DNA from: Alphaproteobacteria bacterium
GTDB lineage: Bacteria > Pseudomonadota > Alphaproteobacteria > Micavibrionales > Micavibrionaceae
Direction of reading: 5' to 3'
DNA length: 49,121 nucleotides
Assembly: GCA_023150415.1 (NCBI GenBank)
Contig: JAKLKY010000012.1
Coordinates: 1 to 49,121 of the forward strand
The position numbers were made by a program, and so were the translations under genes. Below the pieces are notes generated by a model. That model ran no database searches and was not told the origin of the DNA. It saw only the letters and a list, made by a program, of their open reading frames with translations. Each line of letters starts with the position of its first letter. Positions within the stretch are counted from its first letter, which is position 1. Positions 1 to 9,497 of this stretch are shown in pieces.

Positions 1-2242
1 TACGAATGTCGAAATAAAACGCCGACAGTTCGTTATTGCAGAACAGGTGCAGCACCTGCGCCAGCTTGCCAAATTCAAAATCCTTGATGAGATCGCGCAC
101 CTGTTGGTCGACACTATACAGACGGTGGAGCATATATTGCTCCAACGCGGGCATCTGCGCGTATTCCTTGTCGCTGATTTTCTCGGCCGTGCTAAATCCA
201 TCCAGCGCACCCAGCAAGAATCGCAACGTGTTGCGGATGCGGCGATACAGATCCGCCGTGTTTTTCAGCATATCCTGCCCGATTTTCAGATCCTCGGAAT
301 AATCCGACGTCACCGTCCACAAACGCAGAATATCGGCGCCGTGCGTGTACATCATCTTCAGCGGATCAACAACATTACCCAGCGATTTGGACATTTTATA
401 GCCCTTCTCATCGAGCACAAAGCCGTGCGTCAGCACAGCCTTGTACGGCGCATGGCCGCGCGTGCCGCAACTCTCGAGCAACGAAGAATGGAACCAGCCG
501 CGATGCTGGTCCGATCCTTCAAGATACAAATCAGCCGGGCTGTGCAGCTCGGCACGGTCTTCGCACACGAACGCGTGCGTTGCGCCGGATTCAAACCACA
601 CATCGACGATGTCGAAAATCTGATCGTAATCCTCGGCGTTGTAATCGGGGCTGAGGAAATCCGACGCCGGGCGCGACCACCATGCATCGGCGCCTTCGGA
701 TTCAAAAATCGCGACAATGCGCTCGAACACTTTTTTGTCTTTCAGAACTTCACCGGTTTTCTTGTGCACGAACAGCGCAATCGGCACGCCCCAGGCGCGC
801 TGGCGCGAGATGCACCAATCGGGGCGCTGTTCGATCATCGCCGTGATGCGCGTCTCTCCCTTGGCGGGCAGCCAGCGTGTCTGTTTGATCGCCTTCAGCG
901 ACGTTTCGCGCAACTTTCCCGCGCTATCCATCCCGATAAACCATTGCGGCGTCGTGCGGAAAATCAGCGGCGCCTTGGAACGCCAGCTGTGCGGATATTC
1001 ATGGCGCAGTGAACCTTTGGCAAGCAACGCACCCGACTCATCCAGCGCCTTGAGCACAGCAAAATTGCCCGCACCAATCTCGCCTTTTTGCGTATAGACC
1101 TCAAGACCCGCAAACAGCGGCACATGATCGCGGAATTTGCCGTCATCGGTGACGTTGTCTGTGACTTCAATGCCATGCGCCTGTCCCAGATAAAAGTCAT
1201 CCGCCCCATGGCCGGGCGCGATATGGACGAAACCCGTTCCGGCCTCTTCAGTGACAAAATCGCCAAACAGGACAGGCACAGCGAAATCATAGCCTTTACC
1301 CTTAAGCGGATGCGCGCAAACGGCGCCGCTTAATTCTGCGCCCTTGAACGTGCCAATCTGTGTCCATTCCTCAATCTTTGCGGCCTTTTTGACGTCTTCG
1401 GCGAGCGACAGCGCGACAGCGATTTTCTGATCGCCGCTTTGATAAACGCCGTATTCAATATCTCTACCCGCTGCAATCGCGCGGTTGGAGGGCAGGGTCC
1501 AAGGCGTCGTCGTCCAGATCACGATCGATGCGCCGTCCAGAATTTTCAAAGGCGATTTCACCACCGAAAACTTCACCCAAACGGTGATGGATTTATGTTC
1601 CTTGTATTCGACTTCCGCTTCGGCCAGCGCGGTTTTCTCCACGACCGACCACATCACCGGCTTCACGCCTTTATACAAAAGCCCATTGTTGGCGAAGCTG
1701 TGGATTTCACGCGCGATCAGAGCTTCGGCGCGATGCGCCATCGTCAGATAGGGATTGTCCCAATCGCCCAGCACGCCCAGGCGCTGAAACTGCGCGGATT
1801 GCACATCAACCCAATGCTGGGCGAATTTGCGGCATTCCTCGCGGAAGGCGAGAATATCGACCTTATCCTTGTCCTTGCCCTGTTCGCGGTATTGCTCCTC
1901 GATCTTCCATTCAATCGGCAGGCCGTGGCAATCCCAGCCCGGTACATAAGGCGCGTCATAGCCCAGCATCGCGTAAGACTTCACCACCACGTCTTTGAGG
2001 ATTTTATTCACCGCGTGGCCCATGTGAATATCGCCGTTGGCATAGGGCGGGCCGTCATGCAAAACCCATTTCGGCTTGCCTTTGGCGCTCGCGCGGATCT
2101 TCTTGTAAATGCCGGAATCCTGCCATTGCTTGACCATCGCCGGTTCGCGCTGCGGCAGGTCGCCGCGCATGGGAAATTCCGTCTTCGGCAAAAAGACGGT
2201 GGAGCGGTAAAATTCTTCTTGAGACTTTTGATCCTTCGACAT
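1..2242 (-). CDS. ileS: Isoleucyl-tRNA synthetase (3' part outside window)
   Basis: Class I aminoacyl-tRNA synthetase that charges tRNA-Ile in the cytoplasm. Translating the minus strand from the ATG at 2242 gives [20 protein letters not shown], then the adenylate-forming HIGH-type motif in [19 protein letters not shown], the family segments [13 protein letters not shown] and [15 protein letters not shown], and further on the KMSKS loop ([14 protein letters not shown], about 350-400 on the plus strand). About 747 codons are visible with no stop; the family is usually about 930-960 residues, so the C-terminal anticodon-binding and zinc region lies left of base 1. The start is three bases after the stop of the AEC transporter, so the gene is the last visible member of a ribF-AEC-ileS operon. 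The identity is certain from sequence alone. Long plus-strand frames across this stretch are antisense shadows. Confidence 0.97.
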   Translation of the reverse strand, partial: MSKDQKSQEEFYRSTVFLPKTEFPMRGDLPQREPAMVKQWQDSGIYKKIRASAKGKPKWVLHDGPPYANGDIHMGHAVNKILKDVVVKSYAMLGYDAPYVPGWDCHGLPIEWKIEEQYREQGKDKDKVDILAFREECRKFAQHWVDVQSAQFQRLGVLGDWDNPYLTMAHRAEALIAREIHSFANNGLLYKGVKPVMWSVVEKTALAEAEVEYKEHKSITVWVKFSVVKSPLKILDGASIVIWTTTPWTLPSNRAIAAGRDIEYGVYQSGDQKIAVALSLAEDVKKAAKIEEWTQIGTFKGAELSGAVCAHPLKGKGYDFAVPVLFGDFVTEEAGTGFVHIAPGHGADDFYLGQAHGIEVTDNVTDDGKFRDHVPLFAGLEVYTQKGEIGAGNFAVLKALDESGALLAKGSLRHEYPHSWRSKAPLIFRTTPQWFIGMDSAGKLRETSLKAIKQTRWLPAKGETRITAMIEQRPDWCISRQRAWGVPIALFVHKKTGEVLKDKKVFERIVAIFESEGADAWWSRPASDFLSPDYNAEDYDQIFDIVDVWFESGATHAFVCEDRAELHSPADLYLEGSDQHRGWFHSSLLESCGTRGHAPYKAVLTHGFVLDEKGYKMSKSLGNVVDPLKMMYTHGADILRLWTVTSDYSEDLKIGQDMLKNTADLYRRIRNTLRFLLGALDGFSTAEKISDKEYAQMPALEQYMLHRLYSVDQQVRDLIKDFEFGKLAQVLHLFCNNELSAFYFDIR

Positions 2243-2245
2243 GTC

Positions 2246-3172
2246 CTAAAAACCCAGTAAAACCAAAACAGCCGGAATGTAGAACAACGCGAACAAAGTT
2301 CCCAGCAAAATCGTGCTGGCGGCCTTTTCGGGGCGCAAATCCATCTGCGCAGCGAAGGCGGCGATATTGGCACCGGGCGGCACCAGCGCCAGGATCATAA
2401 CCAGCTGATAAACCGGCGCGGTGAACAGGTGGAAAAACTGCCGGTCGATTACAATCAACCCCGCGGCCAGCAAGGGGCAGAACAGAAATTTCCCAACAAA
2501 GGTGAGAATCAGAAAACGCGGCGCGATCACCGGGCGCAGCGTCCCGCCCAGCGCGATGCCGATCAGCATCATGCCGGCGACGATATAAGCGCCTTTAAAA
2601 TAGACCCAATAGGTTTCAAACAGTGGCGGCAGCACACCCCCAAGCGCATGCACCATCAAACCCGCGACCATGGCATAGAGCATCGGCAGGCGCGCGAGTT
2701 TGCGCAAGGAATCGGCAACATTGAATTTACCCCGCGCGGCGAAATAATAGGACAAGGTGGCCTCGAACACTGAACCGCCCAGCAACATGAACATATACAC
2801 AGCCACCCATTGCGGCGCATCGGCGAAAACGGTCATCACCAGCGGCAGGCCGAAATAGCCGGTATTGCCGTGCCCTGTGCACATCGCCAGAAGATTGGCG
2901 CGGTTGTCGCCATACACCCGTTTGCCGATGGTATAAAAAACCAGACTTGTGACAGACATCAGGAAAAACGCCACAAACGGCAGCACCATAAAAGCGGGCT
3001 GCAATTCCAGATGCGCGAAGAATCCGAAACACACCACGGGGCCGAAAATATACACCGTGAGATTAGCCAGCGTCAGCCGGTCCGCATGCAACCAGCGCGC
3101 CGCGCCCCAGCCCAGCGCGATCAGGGCATACAGGGGAAGCAGGCTGGTGAGAAGGGTCAGGAAGATTTCCAT
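2246..3172 (-). CDS. AEC family transporter (auxin efflux carrier type)
   Basis: Predicted inner-membrane permease of 308 residues, the usual length for the AEC (PF03547) family, whose members export or import small organic acids. The sequence is nearly all hydrophobic, with about ten membrane segments in two five-helix halves. The first half ends in the conserved GNTGYFGLPLV motif (about residues 101-111); the second carries PPGANIAAFAAQ (about 265-276), the matching broken-helix proline region. The substrate cannot be read from sequence. It sits between ribF (1-base gap upstream) and ileS (3-base gap downstream) on the same strand, so all three are very likely cotranscribed. In many proteobacteria ribF and ileS are direct neighbours, so this gene looks like an insertion into that pair. 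Confidence 0.9.
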   Translation of the reverse strand: MEIFLTLLTSLLPLYALIALGWGAARWLHADRLTLANLTVYIFGPVVCFGFFAHLELQPAFMVLPFVAFFLMSVTSLVFYTIGKRVYGDNRANLLAMCTGHGNTGYFGLPLVMTVFADAPQWVAVYMFMLLGGSVFEATLSYYFAARGKFNVADSLRKLARLPMLYAMVAGLMVHALGGVLPPLFETYWVYFKGAYIVAGMMLIGIALGGTLRPVIAPRFLILTFVGKFLFCPLLAAGLIVIDRQFFHLFTAPVYQLVMILALVPPGANIAAFAAQMDLRPEKAASTILLGTLFALFYIPAVLVLLGF

Positions 3173-3173
3173 T

Positions 3174-4094
3174 TCAAATTCCTAAAATTTTGCGAGCTTC
3201 TATACAATCCTGCGCCATTTGCGCTTTGAGCGCGTCAAGCGTTTCAAATTTCGCCTCGCTGCGCAAGCGTTCGACGGGCATGACGCGCAGGCGCTTGCCA
3301 TAGATTTCCTGATCGAAATCGAAAATATAAGATTCCACTTGCCCCACCTTCACCGCGAACATCGGGCGGATACCAATATTCACAGCAGCACCCCGCCATT
3401 GGCTCTCGCCTTCTACCTGCACCCAGGCGGCATAGATTCCGTAGGCGGGATGCAGCGTATCGCCCAGCGGCATATTGGCTGTGGGATAGCCCAACGCGCG
3501 GCCGCGCTGATCGCCCTTTTGCACAATACCCCAAATCTCCCACGCCCAGCCCAGCAGATTATTCGCCTGCGCGATCTCCCCGGTTTCCAGCAACTGGCGG
3601 ATACGGCTGGAGGCGAGTTTTTCACCCGACCCATCCTGCGCCTGCGCGATGATGGTGGTGGGAATGCCGGCAGTTTGCAGATCAGCGGGCGTGCCCTTGC
3701 GCATCTGGCCGAACTGAAAATCATACCCGACCACCACATGCGCCGCGCCCAGCCCATCTTTAAGAATATTTTGAATGAAATCATCCGCGCTCTGGCTGGC
3801 GAAATCCCAGGTAAAGGGAATGGAGAAAAGAATATCGCAGCCCGCCTCGGCCAGCCGCCACGCTTTGACATCCGGCGGGCTCAGCCGCGACGGCGGATCA
3901 TCAGGGCGGAATAGGGCGCGTGGGTGCGGCTCGAACGTCAGCACAGCCAGGGGCTTTTTTTCTTTTTGCGCCAGTGCGCGCGCCGCGCGCAGCACATACA
4001 TATGGCCCTTATGTACGCCGTCGAAATTGCCAATCGCAACAACTGCACCCGGCGCATTGTGATCGTGACGGCGATAGGACGTGAAAATTTGCAT
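3174..4094 (-). CDS. ribF: Bifunctional riboflavin kinase / FAD synthetase
   Basis: Converts riboflavin to FMN and FMN to FAD in the cytosol; 306 residues, normal for the bifunctional enzyme. The N-terminal adenylyltransferase half has the nucleotide-binding sequence VVAIGNFDGVHKGH (about residues 18-31, the HxGH motif of the nucleotidyltransferase fold) and the later SSRIRQLLETGEI. The C-terminal kinase half has GRALGYPTANMPLG (about 198-211), the PTAN motif that binds Mg-ATP and riboflavin, and ends in LRSEAKFETLDALKAQMAQD. It is the first gene of the minus-strand operon running into the AEC transporter and ileS, and is divergent from lspA across a gap of 95 bases that contains a perfect palindrome. 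ATG at 4094 is the natural start because the GNFDGVH motif follows at the usual distance. Confidence 0.97.
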   Translation of the reverse strand: MQIFTSYRRHDHNAPGAVVAIGNFDGVHKGHMYVLRAARALAQKEKKPLAVLTFEPHPRALFRPDDPPSRLSPPDVKAWRLAEAGCDILFSIPFTWDFASQSADDFIQNILKDGLGAAHVVVGYDFQFGQMRKGTPADLQTAGIPTTIIAQAQDGSGEKLASSRIRQLLETGEIAQANNLLGWAWEIWGIVQKGDQRGRALGYPTANMPLGDTLHPAYGIYAAWVQVEGESQWRGAAVNIGIRPMFAVKVGQVESYIFDFDQEIYGKRLRVMPVERLRSEAKFETLDALKAQMAQDCIEARKILGI

Positions 4095-4131
4095 GCGCAG
4101 ATGATAAGAGAATCAGCAATGGGGAAGCAAT

Positions 4132-4157
4132 GGGGACACAATGATTATTGTGTCCCC
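4132..4157. repeat. REP-like perfect palindrome, GGGGACACAAT family
   Basis: Arms GGGGACACAAT (4132-4142) and ATTGTGTCCCC (4147-4157) are exact reverse complements around a four-base centre (GATT). It lies in the divergent ribF/lspA promoter gap. Related copies appear at 11057-11083, 25265-25284 and 37598-37622, so this is a dispersed repeat and not a site private to this promoter. Such short imperfect palindromes are typical of REP sequences moved by RAYT transposases; no such transposase is in the window. It could also act as a bidirectional hairpin. Confidence 0.8.
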
Positions 4158-4189
4158 TTTTGCCCGTTTTTGCTCTATGATCCCCCCTC

Positions 4190-4780
4190 ATGAAACCCTC
4201 AAACGCTCCCTTTTTTCTGCTGTCGCTGGCGATGATTATTGTCGATCAGGTCAGCAAATGGGCCGCAGATGTCTTGATCCTGCGCGTGCCGCCTCTGCCG
4301 GATTTCTGGACGTGGCTGACCCAGCCCGGTCCGCGCCTGCCGTTTTCAGCCGTGGAGATCACGCCCTATTTCAATATCGTCATGGTCTGGAATTTCGGCG
4401 TCAGTTTCGGCACGCTGAATTATCAAAGCGCATGGGGCGCGGTGATCCTAAGCTCGCTAGCGGTTGTGTTATGTCTGATATTCAGCGTCTGGCTGATGCG
4501 CACCCACAGCCGCATCATAGCCGCGGCGCTGGCGCTCGTGATCGGCGGTGCCATGGGCAATGTGATTGACCGGATGCGCATGGGCGCGGTCATGGATTTT
4601 CTGGATTTTCACGTTGCGGGTTGGCACTGGCCGGCCTTTAATGTGGCGGATAGTTGCATATGCATAGGCGTGGGTATATTACTATTCCATGCACGCCTAT
4701 GGAAAGATTCCAGACATGACCCTGAGCTGTTAAAACTCAGGGATCTGGCGAAAACCGGGAATAGGGATCGATCAGCATGA
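4190..4780 (+). CDS. lspA: Prolipoprotein signal peptidase (signal peptidase II)
   Basis: Aspartyl protease of the inner membrane that removes the signal peptide of diacylated prolipoproteins just before the lipidated cysteine. The four-helix layout is visible: N-terminal helix with IIVDQVSKW, the conserved VWNFGVSFG (about residues 66-74), and the two catalytic aspartates in GNVIDRM (about 123-129) and FNVADS (about 149-154). At 196 residues it is longer than the usual 160-170; the extra length is in the periplasmic loop after helix 1 and in a polar C-terminal tail. Its stop overlaps the start of the next gene (ATGA), and that gene encodes a lipoprotein. No strong ribosome-binding site precedes the ATG. 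Confidence 0.95.
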   Translation: MKPSNAPFFLLSLAMIIVDQVSKWAADVLILRVPPLPDFWTWLTQPGPRLPFSAVEITPYFNIVMVWNFGVSFGTLNYQSAWGAVILSSLAVVLCLIFSVWLMRTHSRIIAAALALVIGGAMGNVIDRMRMGAVMDFLDFHVAGWHWPAFNVADSCICIGVGILLFHARLWKDSRHDPELLKLRDLAKTGNRDRSA

Positions 4781-5304
4781 GAATACTTTTTGCCCTCGGA
4801 TTTATATCGCTTGCTGTTTTACTTGCAGGCTGCAGCAATGCGCGGGAAGAGCTGGGCCTCAAGCGCGACGCGCCCGATGAATTCGCGGTGGTCAAGCGCG
4901 CGCCGCTGGAACTGCCGCCGAATTACGATCTGCGTCCGCCGCGCCCCGGCGCATCGCGCCCGCAGGAACAGACAACATCGCTGCAGGCGCAATCGGCCGT
5001 CTATGGGCGTGATCCCGTGGCGGGCAATGAATTGCCAGCCAATGCCAGCTCTGCCGACCGCGTGTTTCTGGAGATGGCGGGCGTGTTGACTCTCGATCCG
5101 CAGATCCGCGCCAAACTCGACCGCGAGACCCAGTATCTGGCCGACCAGAACACCACCGTGATGCAAAAGCTGGGCATCAGCGAGACAAAGCCCGGCGGCG
5201 AGGCGAACATCGTGAACGCGCCGGAGGAAGCCGCGCGTTTGAAGAAAAACCAGCAGGAGGGCAAACCCGTCACGGACGGCGACACCCCCACCATCAAGCA
5301 ATAG
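4777..5304 (+). CDS. DUF3035 outer-membrane lipoprotein, BamF-like
   Basis: Small lipoprotein of 175 residues. A signal peptide ends in the lipobox LLAGC (cysteine about residue 19), followed by the family start SNAREELGLKRDAPDEFAVVKRAPLELPPNYDLRPP, here seen at about residues 20-55, which is the hallmark of the DUF3035 family. In Caulobacter this family was described as BamF, an accessory lipoprotein of the beta-barrel assembly complex. The middle ADRVFLEMAG segment and the charged C-terminal tail also fit. The gene overlaps lspA by four bases and is followed seven bases later by the M16 peptidase; lspA, lipoprotein and M16 is a recurring alphaproteobacterial arrangement. The family call is firm; the BamF role is inferred from the named homologue. 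Confidence 0.85.
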   Translation: MRILFALGFISLAVLLAGCSNAREELGLKRDAPDEFAVVKRAPLELPPNYDLRPPRPGASRPQEQTTSLQAQSAVYGRDPVAGNELPANASSADRVFLEMAGVLTLDPQIRAKLDRETQYLADQNTTVMQKLGISETKPGGEANIVNAPEEAARLKKNQQEGKPVTDGDTPTIKQ

Positions 5305-5311
5305 GTTTGGC

Positions 5312-6655
5312 TTGCGCAGTTTTCGCCTTTTTTTGCTGTTTATCATTTTGTGCGCGCCGCTCCAGGCGCGCGCCGGCGTTTTCGACGCGCAAAGTTTCAC
5401 CCTGCAAAACGGGCTGCAGGTCGTAGTGATCCCCAATCATCGCGCGCCGGTGGCCACGCATATGGTTTGGTACCGTGTCGGCGCGGCGGATGAAGCGCCC
5501 GGGCAATCGGGCGTCGCGCATTTTCTCGAACATCTGATGTTCAAAGGCAGCGGTGATCTCGCCCCTGGCGAATTCTCGCGCCGCGTGCGCGCCATGGCCG
5601 GACAGGACAACGCCTTCACATCGCGCGATTACACCGCCTATTTCCAGTCGATCCCGGTGGAACATCTGCAAACCGTCATGCGCATGGAAGCCCAGCGCAT
5701 GCGCGGCTTGTATCCTCCATTGAAGGAAGTGGAATCCGAACGCCAGGTTATTCTGGAAGAGCGTATGCAGCGCACAGAAAACGATCCGCAGGCGCGTCTG
5801 GCTGAGGAAATGGACGCCGCACTGTTCGTCAATCATCCCTATGCCAAGCCGGTGATCGGCTGGCGGCAGGAGATGGAGCAACTGACCTGGCCGCAGGCCA
5901 AAGCGTTCTACGACATCTGGTATGCGCCCAACAACGCGATCCTTGTCATCAGCGGCGCTGTCGACGCAGCACAGGTCCAGCAATGGGCGCAGGAGATTTA
6001 TGGCCCGCTGAAACCGGAGATCATCCCCGCCCGCAACTGGCCGCGTGTACCGGCGTTGGAGGCGCGCAAAACCGTCACGCTGCGCGACGATAGCAACCGC
6101 CAGCCGATGGTGCAGATCGCCTTTCGCGTTCCCGGCTTCCGGCAGGACAAGAAAGCGGCGCTGGCGCTGGAGGTCCTGGCCGATATTCTGGGCAACGGCC
6201 CCAGCGCCCGGCTTTACCGTCATCTGGTCTCGGAGCAAAAAGTCGCCGTCGATGCGGGGATCAGTTTCCGCAAGGAATCATGGGATGAGGGCGATGTGAC
6301 ATTGTATGCCGCTCCTGCAAATCTAACCCCGCCCGAGCAGGTAATCACAGCCCTTGAGATGGAGCTTCGCGCCATCATCGAACAGGGCGTCAGCACGGAC
6401 GAAGTCGCGCAATCGATCAAGCGCCTGCAGGCGCAGGCCGTCTATGCGCGTGATTCATTGGCAGGCCCAGCGATGATTGTGGGCCAAGCCCTGATCACCG
6501 GTGCAAGCCTCGAAGATGTCGAAACCTGGCCGCAGGCAATTGCCGCTGTCACCGCCGATGATGTGCAAGCAGCAGCGAATGCATATCTCAATCCAGATCA
6601 TATGCGTGGCCGTGCGCCGGTGGTGGGCCTCCTGCCCGAGGCAGAGGGGGAGTGA
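5312..6655 (+). CDS. M16 family zinc metallopeptidase (catalytic type)
   Basis: Secreted pitrilysin-family peptidase of 447 residues. The N-terminus MRSFRLFLLFIILCAPLQARA is a signal peptide, which supports the TTG start at 5312 because no ATG lies early enough to keep it. The inverted zinc motif HxxEH is present as HFLEH (about residues 70-74), and the third zinc ligand is the glutamate in the downstream ESERQVILEE segment (about 147-156), so this copy should be active. A second M16-like domain follows (TVTLRDDSNRQPMVQIAFRVPG onwards). Its stop overlaps the start of the next gene, which encodes a motif-less M16 partner; such pairs commonly form heterodimers in the periplasm. Substrate unknown. 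Confidence 0.92.
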   Translation: MRSFRLFLLFIILCAPLQARAGVFDAQSFTLQNGLQVVVIPNHRAPVATHMVWYRVGAADEAPGQSGVAHFLEHLMFKGSGDLAPGEFSRRVRAMAGQDNAFTSRDYTAYFQSIPVEHLQTVMRMEAQRMRGLYPPLKEVESERQVILEERMQRTENDPQARLAEEMDAALFVNHPYAKPVIGWRQEMEQLTWPQAKAFYDIWYAPNNAILVISGAVDAAQVQQWAQEIYGPLKPEIIPARNWPRVPALEARKTVTLRDDSNRQPMVQIAFRVPGFRQDKKAALALEVLADILGNGPSARLYRHLVSEQKVAVDAGISFRKESWDEGDVTLYAAPANLTPPEQVITALEMELRAIIEQGVSTDEVAQSIKRLQAQAVYARDSLAGPAMIVGQALITGASLEDVETWPQAIAAVTADDVQAAANAYLNPDHMRGRAPVVGLLPEAEGE

Positions 6656-8025
6656 TGCAAATAGCAGCAATACGTTCTTTTGCTTTCGTTCTCGCCAGCG
6701 TTCTTTTGATGATCGCGCCGGCTCACGCCTCTGAAAAAATTCTCGACATCAAAACTGTCACCAGCCCCGGCGGAATCACGGCCTGGCTGGTGGAGGATCA
6801 CAACGTGCCGGTAATCGCCGTGGAATTCGGCTTTCGTGGCGCGGGCACAGTGAATGATCCTGCCGATAAACAGGGCTTGATCCGTCTGTTATCGAATACG
6901 CTGGATGAGGGCGCCGGTGCGATGGACGCGCAGGCCTTTCAAAAAGAACTGGCCGACCGCGCCATCAGCCTGTCCTTCGGCGCCAGCCGCGATCATTTCA
7001 CCGGCGCCTTGAAAACCTTGCGCGCGGAGAAGGACAAGGCGTTTGAACTTCTGGCCCTGGCCCTCACCCAGCCGCGCTTTGATGCCGAAGCGGTGGAGCG
7101 CATGCGTGCCGCCAACATCGCCCGCATCCGCGAGAGCCTGTCCGATCCGGACTGGATCGCCACGCGGCTTTTATATGCTTCGGCCTTCTCGGGTCATGCC
7201 TACGCCCGCAACAGCGGCGGTACGCTCTCCGGCTTGGCGAAGATCACGCCCGATGATCTCCGCGCCGCGCATAAAACGCTGCTGGGTCGTCATGCGCTGA
7301 TGATCGGCGTGGCGGGGGATATCACCGCCGCAGAACTGGCGCCACTGCTCGACCGCGTGTTTGGCGCGATGCCCGTTGTAACACCGCCCGCTGCACCAGC
7401 GGAAACACAGATCACAGGCGCGCAGGATATCCGCGTCTACGACAAGATGCTGCCGCAATCGGCGATCCAGGTGATTCAACCCGGCATCAAACGCGCCGAT
7501 CCCGCTTACGCAGCGGCCGAAGTGGTGAATTTCACGCTGGGCGGTTCGGGCTTCGGCGCGCGTTTAATGGAATCGGTTCGCGAAAAGCGCGGGCTCAGCT
7601 ATGGCATCAGCAGCGGCTTTTTGCATCTGGACAAGGCCGATGGCCTGATGATCAGCACGTCGACGAAGAATGCGAATGTCGCGCAGGTGATTGACCTGAT
7701 CCGCCAGGAATTGCGCGATGTATCCAAAAACCCCATCACCGCACAGGAATTAAAGAACGCGCAAACCTATCTGACCGGCGCATTGCCACTGTCGCTCACG
7801 TCGACGAACGCGATTGCGGGGCTATTGCTCTCGCTACAAGAAGATGGATTGCCGATCACCGCGCTGGAAGATCGTGATGCGAAATTGCGCGCACTGAGCC
7901 TACAAGATGTGAATGCGATGGCGGCGCGGCTGCTGCGACCCGATGATCTCCGGATCGTCGTAGTCGGGCAGCCCAGGGATCTCAAAAACGCAACGGTGGT
8001 GAAGGATCTGCCTGATGTCGAGTAA
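6655..8025 (+). CDS. M16 family peptidase homologue lacking the zinc motif
   Basis: Second member of the M16 pair, about 456 residues, with signal peptide (FAFVLASVLLMIAPAHAS). At the position where HxxEH should stand the sequence reads KQGLIRLLSNTLDEG, so both histidines and the glutamate are missing and the protein should not bind catalytic zinc. The C-terminal half retains the substrate-clamp signature of this subfamily: GSGFGARLMESVREKRGLSYGI (about residues 297-318). ATG at 6655 overlaps the upstream stop (TGATG) and has GGGGG a few bases before it; GTG at 6652 is an in-frame alternative but too close to that site. Probably the non-catalytic subunit that completes the chamber of the upstream peptidase. 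It overlaps pgi by 11 bases. Confidence 0.9.
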   Translation: MQIAAIRSFAFVLASVLLMIAPAHASEKILDIKTVTSPGGITAWLVEDHNVPVIAVEFGFRGAGTVNDPADKQGLIRLLSNTLDEGAGAMDAQAFQKELADRAISLSFGASRDHFTGALKTLRAEKDKAFELLALALTQPRFDAEAVERMRAANIARIRESLSDPDWIATRLLYASAFSGHAYARNSGGTLSGLAKITPDDLRAAHKTLLGRHALMIGVAGDITAAELAPLLDRVFGAMPVVTPPAAPAETQITGAQDIRVYDKMLPQSAIQVIQPGIKRADPAYAAAEVVNFTLGGSGFGARLMESVREKRGLSYGISSGFLHLDKADGLMISTSTKNANVAQVIDLIRQELRDVSKNPITAQELKNAQTYLTGALPLSLTSTNAIAGLLLSLQEDGLPITALEDRDAKLRALSLQDVNAMAARLLRPDDLRIVVVGQPRDLKNATVVKDLPDVE

Positions 8026-9445
8026 GGCTCTTGAAAATCTGCGCTCACACGCCAAAACGCTACAACAGACACCCATCGCGGCGTTGTTTGATGATGATAC
8101 GGCGCGTGCGAAGAATTTCAGCGTTTCCGAAGGCGGACTGACGTTCGATTATTCGCGCCACAAGATCACGACACAGACTCTGCAAATGCTCTGCGATTGG
8201 CTGGAATCACGGGACTTCTCAGCGCGGCGGCAGGATTTATTTTCCGGCGGCATGATCAACCGCAGTGAAGGGCGCGCGGCATTACACACGGCGCTACGCA
8301 GCGGTGGGCCAGCAGAGGCACAAGCGTATGTCCATGCGATGCTTGAAAAAATGAAAGGCGCTGCAGATATGGCCGCGCCGTATACCGATGTGGTGCATCT
8401 CGGGATTGGTGGATCGGATCTGGGGGCGCGGCTTGTTTGTGAGGCTCTGCCGCGCCGCGCCGGGGCACCGCGCTTGCATTTTCTCTCCAGCATCGACGGC
8501 AGCGCGGTTGCGGCCGTGATGAAGGCGTGTGATCCGCAGCGCACATTGGTGATCATCACGTCCAAAAGTTTCACGACGCAAGAGACAATGCTCAATGCCC
8601 GCGCGTTTGCAGACTGGCTGGGCGCCGCGAAAATAAAACACAATGTCTGGGCCGTGACAGCCGCGCCGGAAAAAGCCCACGCATTCGGCATCGCGCCAGA
8701 AAATGTTTTTGCGCTGCGCGACTGGATTGGCGGACGGTTCAGCCTGTGGTCGGCGGCGGGGCTGCCGATTGTATTATCGGCTGGGTTTGCGGCATTTTCG
8801 GATCTGCTAGCCGGTGCGGCGGCTGCGGATGCGCATTTTCAAAATGCGCCCATGGCCCGGAATATTCCGGTCTTAATGGCGCTGATTGGCGCGTGGTACC
8901 GCGATTTCTTTGATTACCGCGCCCAGGCGGTGCTGCCCTATGCGCACGGGCTTGAAGGGTTGGTGCCGTATTTGCAGGCGCTGGAGATGGAATCCAACGG
9001 CAAGGGCGTCGATCATGACGGTCATGCGCTCTCTGTCTCTGGCGCGCCGCTGGTGTTCGGCGGTGTGGGCACACAGGCGCAGCATGCGTTTTTTCAATGG
9101 CTGCATCAGGGGCGCGATATCACCCCTGCTGATTTCATCACCGTTGCGCTGGCCGATCACGATTTTTCCGCGCATCACCGCACCCTGCAGGCCAATGCGC
9201 GCGCGCAAGCGGATGCGCTGATGCGGGGGCAGAGCAACGCCCAGCAGCCCCACCGCCACTTCCCCGGCGACCGCCCCAGCAGTTTTATTACGCTCACGCG
9301 CCTGGACGCGCGGGCATTGGGATTCTTGCTGGCGGTGTATGAGCATAAAATCTTTACCCAAGGCGTCTTGTGGAATATCAACAGCTTCGACCAATGGGGC
9401 GTAGAGCTGGGCAAAACGCTGGCGGATGCGCTGTTGCGGGCCTAG
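8015..9445 (+). CDS. pgi: Glucose-6-phosphate isomerase
   Basis: Interconverts glucose-6-phosphate and fructose-6-phosphate in the cytosol. The 476-residue protein is of the shorter bacterial type. Seen motifs: HLGIGGSDLGARLV (sugar phosphate-binding, about residues 128-141), the first family signature DWIGGRFSLWSA with the active-site arginine, MESNGK with the catalytic glutamate, GTQAQHAFFQWLHQG with the ring-opening histidine (about 352-366), and the C-terminal SFDQWGVELGK with the catalytic lysine. The gene starts inside the end of the upstream M16 gene, so it belongs to the lspA transcription unit although its function is unrelated to the outer membrane. Downstream lies a repeat-filled gap and no clear terminator. 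Confidence 0.96.
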   Translation: MSSKALENLRSHAKTLQQTPIAALFDDDTARAKNFSVSEGGLTFDYSRHKITTQTLQMLCDWLESRDFSARRQDLFSGGMINRSEGRAALHTALRSGGPAEAQAYVHAMLEKMKGAADMAAPYTDVVHLGIGGSDLGARLVCEALPRRAGAPRLHFLSSIDGSAVAAVMKACDPQRTLVIITSKSFTTQETMLNARAFADWLGAAKIKHNVWAVTAAPEKAHAFGIAPENVFALRDWIGGRFSLWSAAGLPIVLSAGFAAFSDLLAGAAAADAHFQNAPMARNIPVLMALIGAWYRDFFDYRAQAVLPYAHGLEGLVPYLQALEMESNGKGVDHDGHALSVSGAPLVFGGVGTQAQHAFFQWLHQGRDITPADFITVALADHDFSAHHRTLQANARAQADALMRGQSNAQQPHRHFPGDRPSSFITLTRLDARALGFLLAVYEHKIFTQGVLWNINSFDQWGVELGKTLADALLRA

Positions 9446-9497
9446 CCGCGTTTCAGCTATGATATGCGCACGTCAGAACGACGCCCTGAATCCGCCA

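Noticed and set aside
47-1012. Plus-strand frame of 321 codons
   Set aside because: It is antisense to ileS, whose minus-strand translation shows HIGH and KMSKS motifs; the plus-strand product is Arg/His-rich and has no family features.
5294-6238. Minus-strand frame of 314 codons
   Set aside because: Lies opposite the M16 peptidase gene with its HFLEH motif; composition is typical of a GC-rich antisense shadow.
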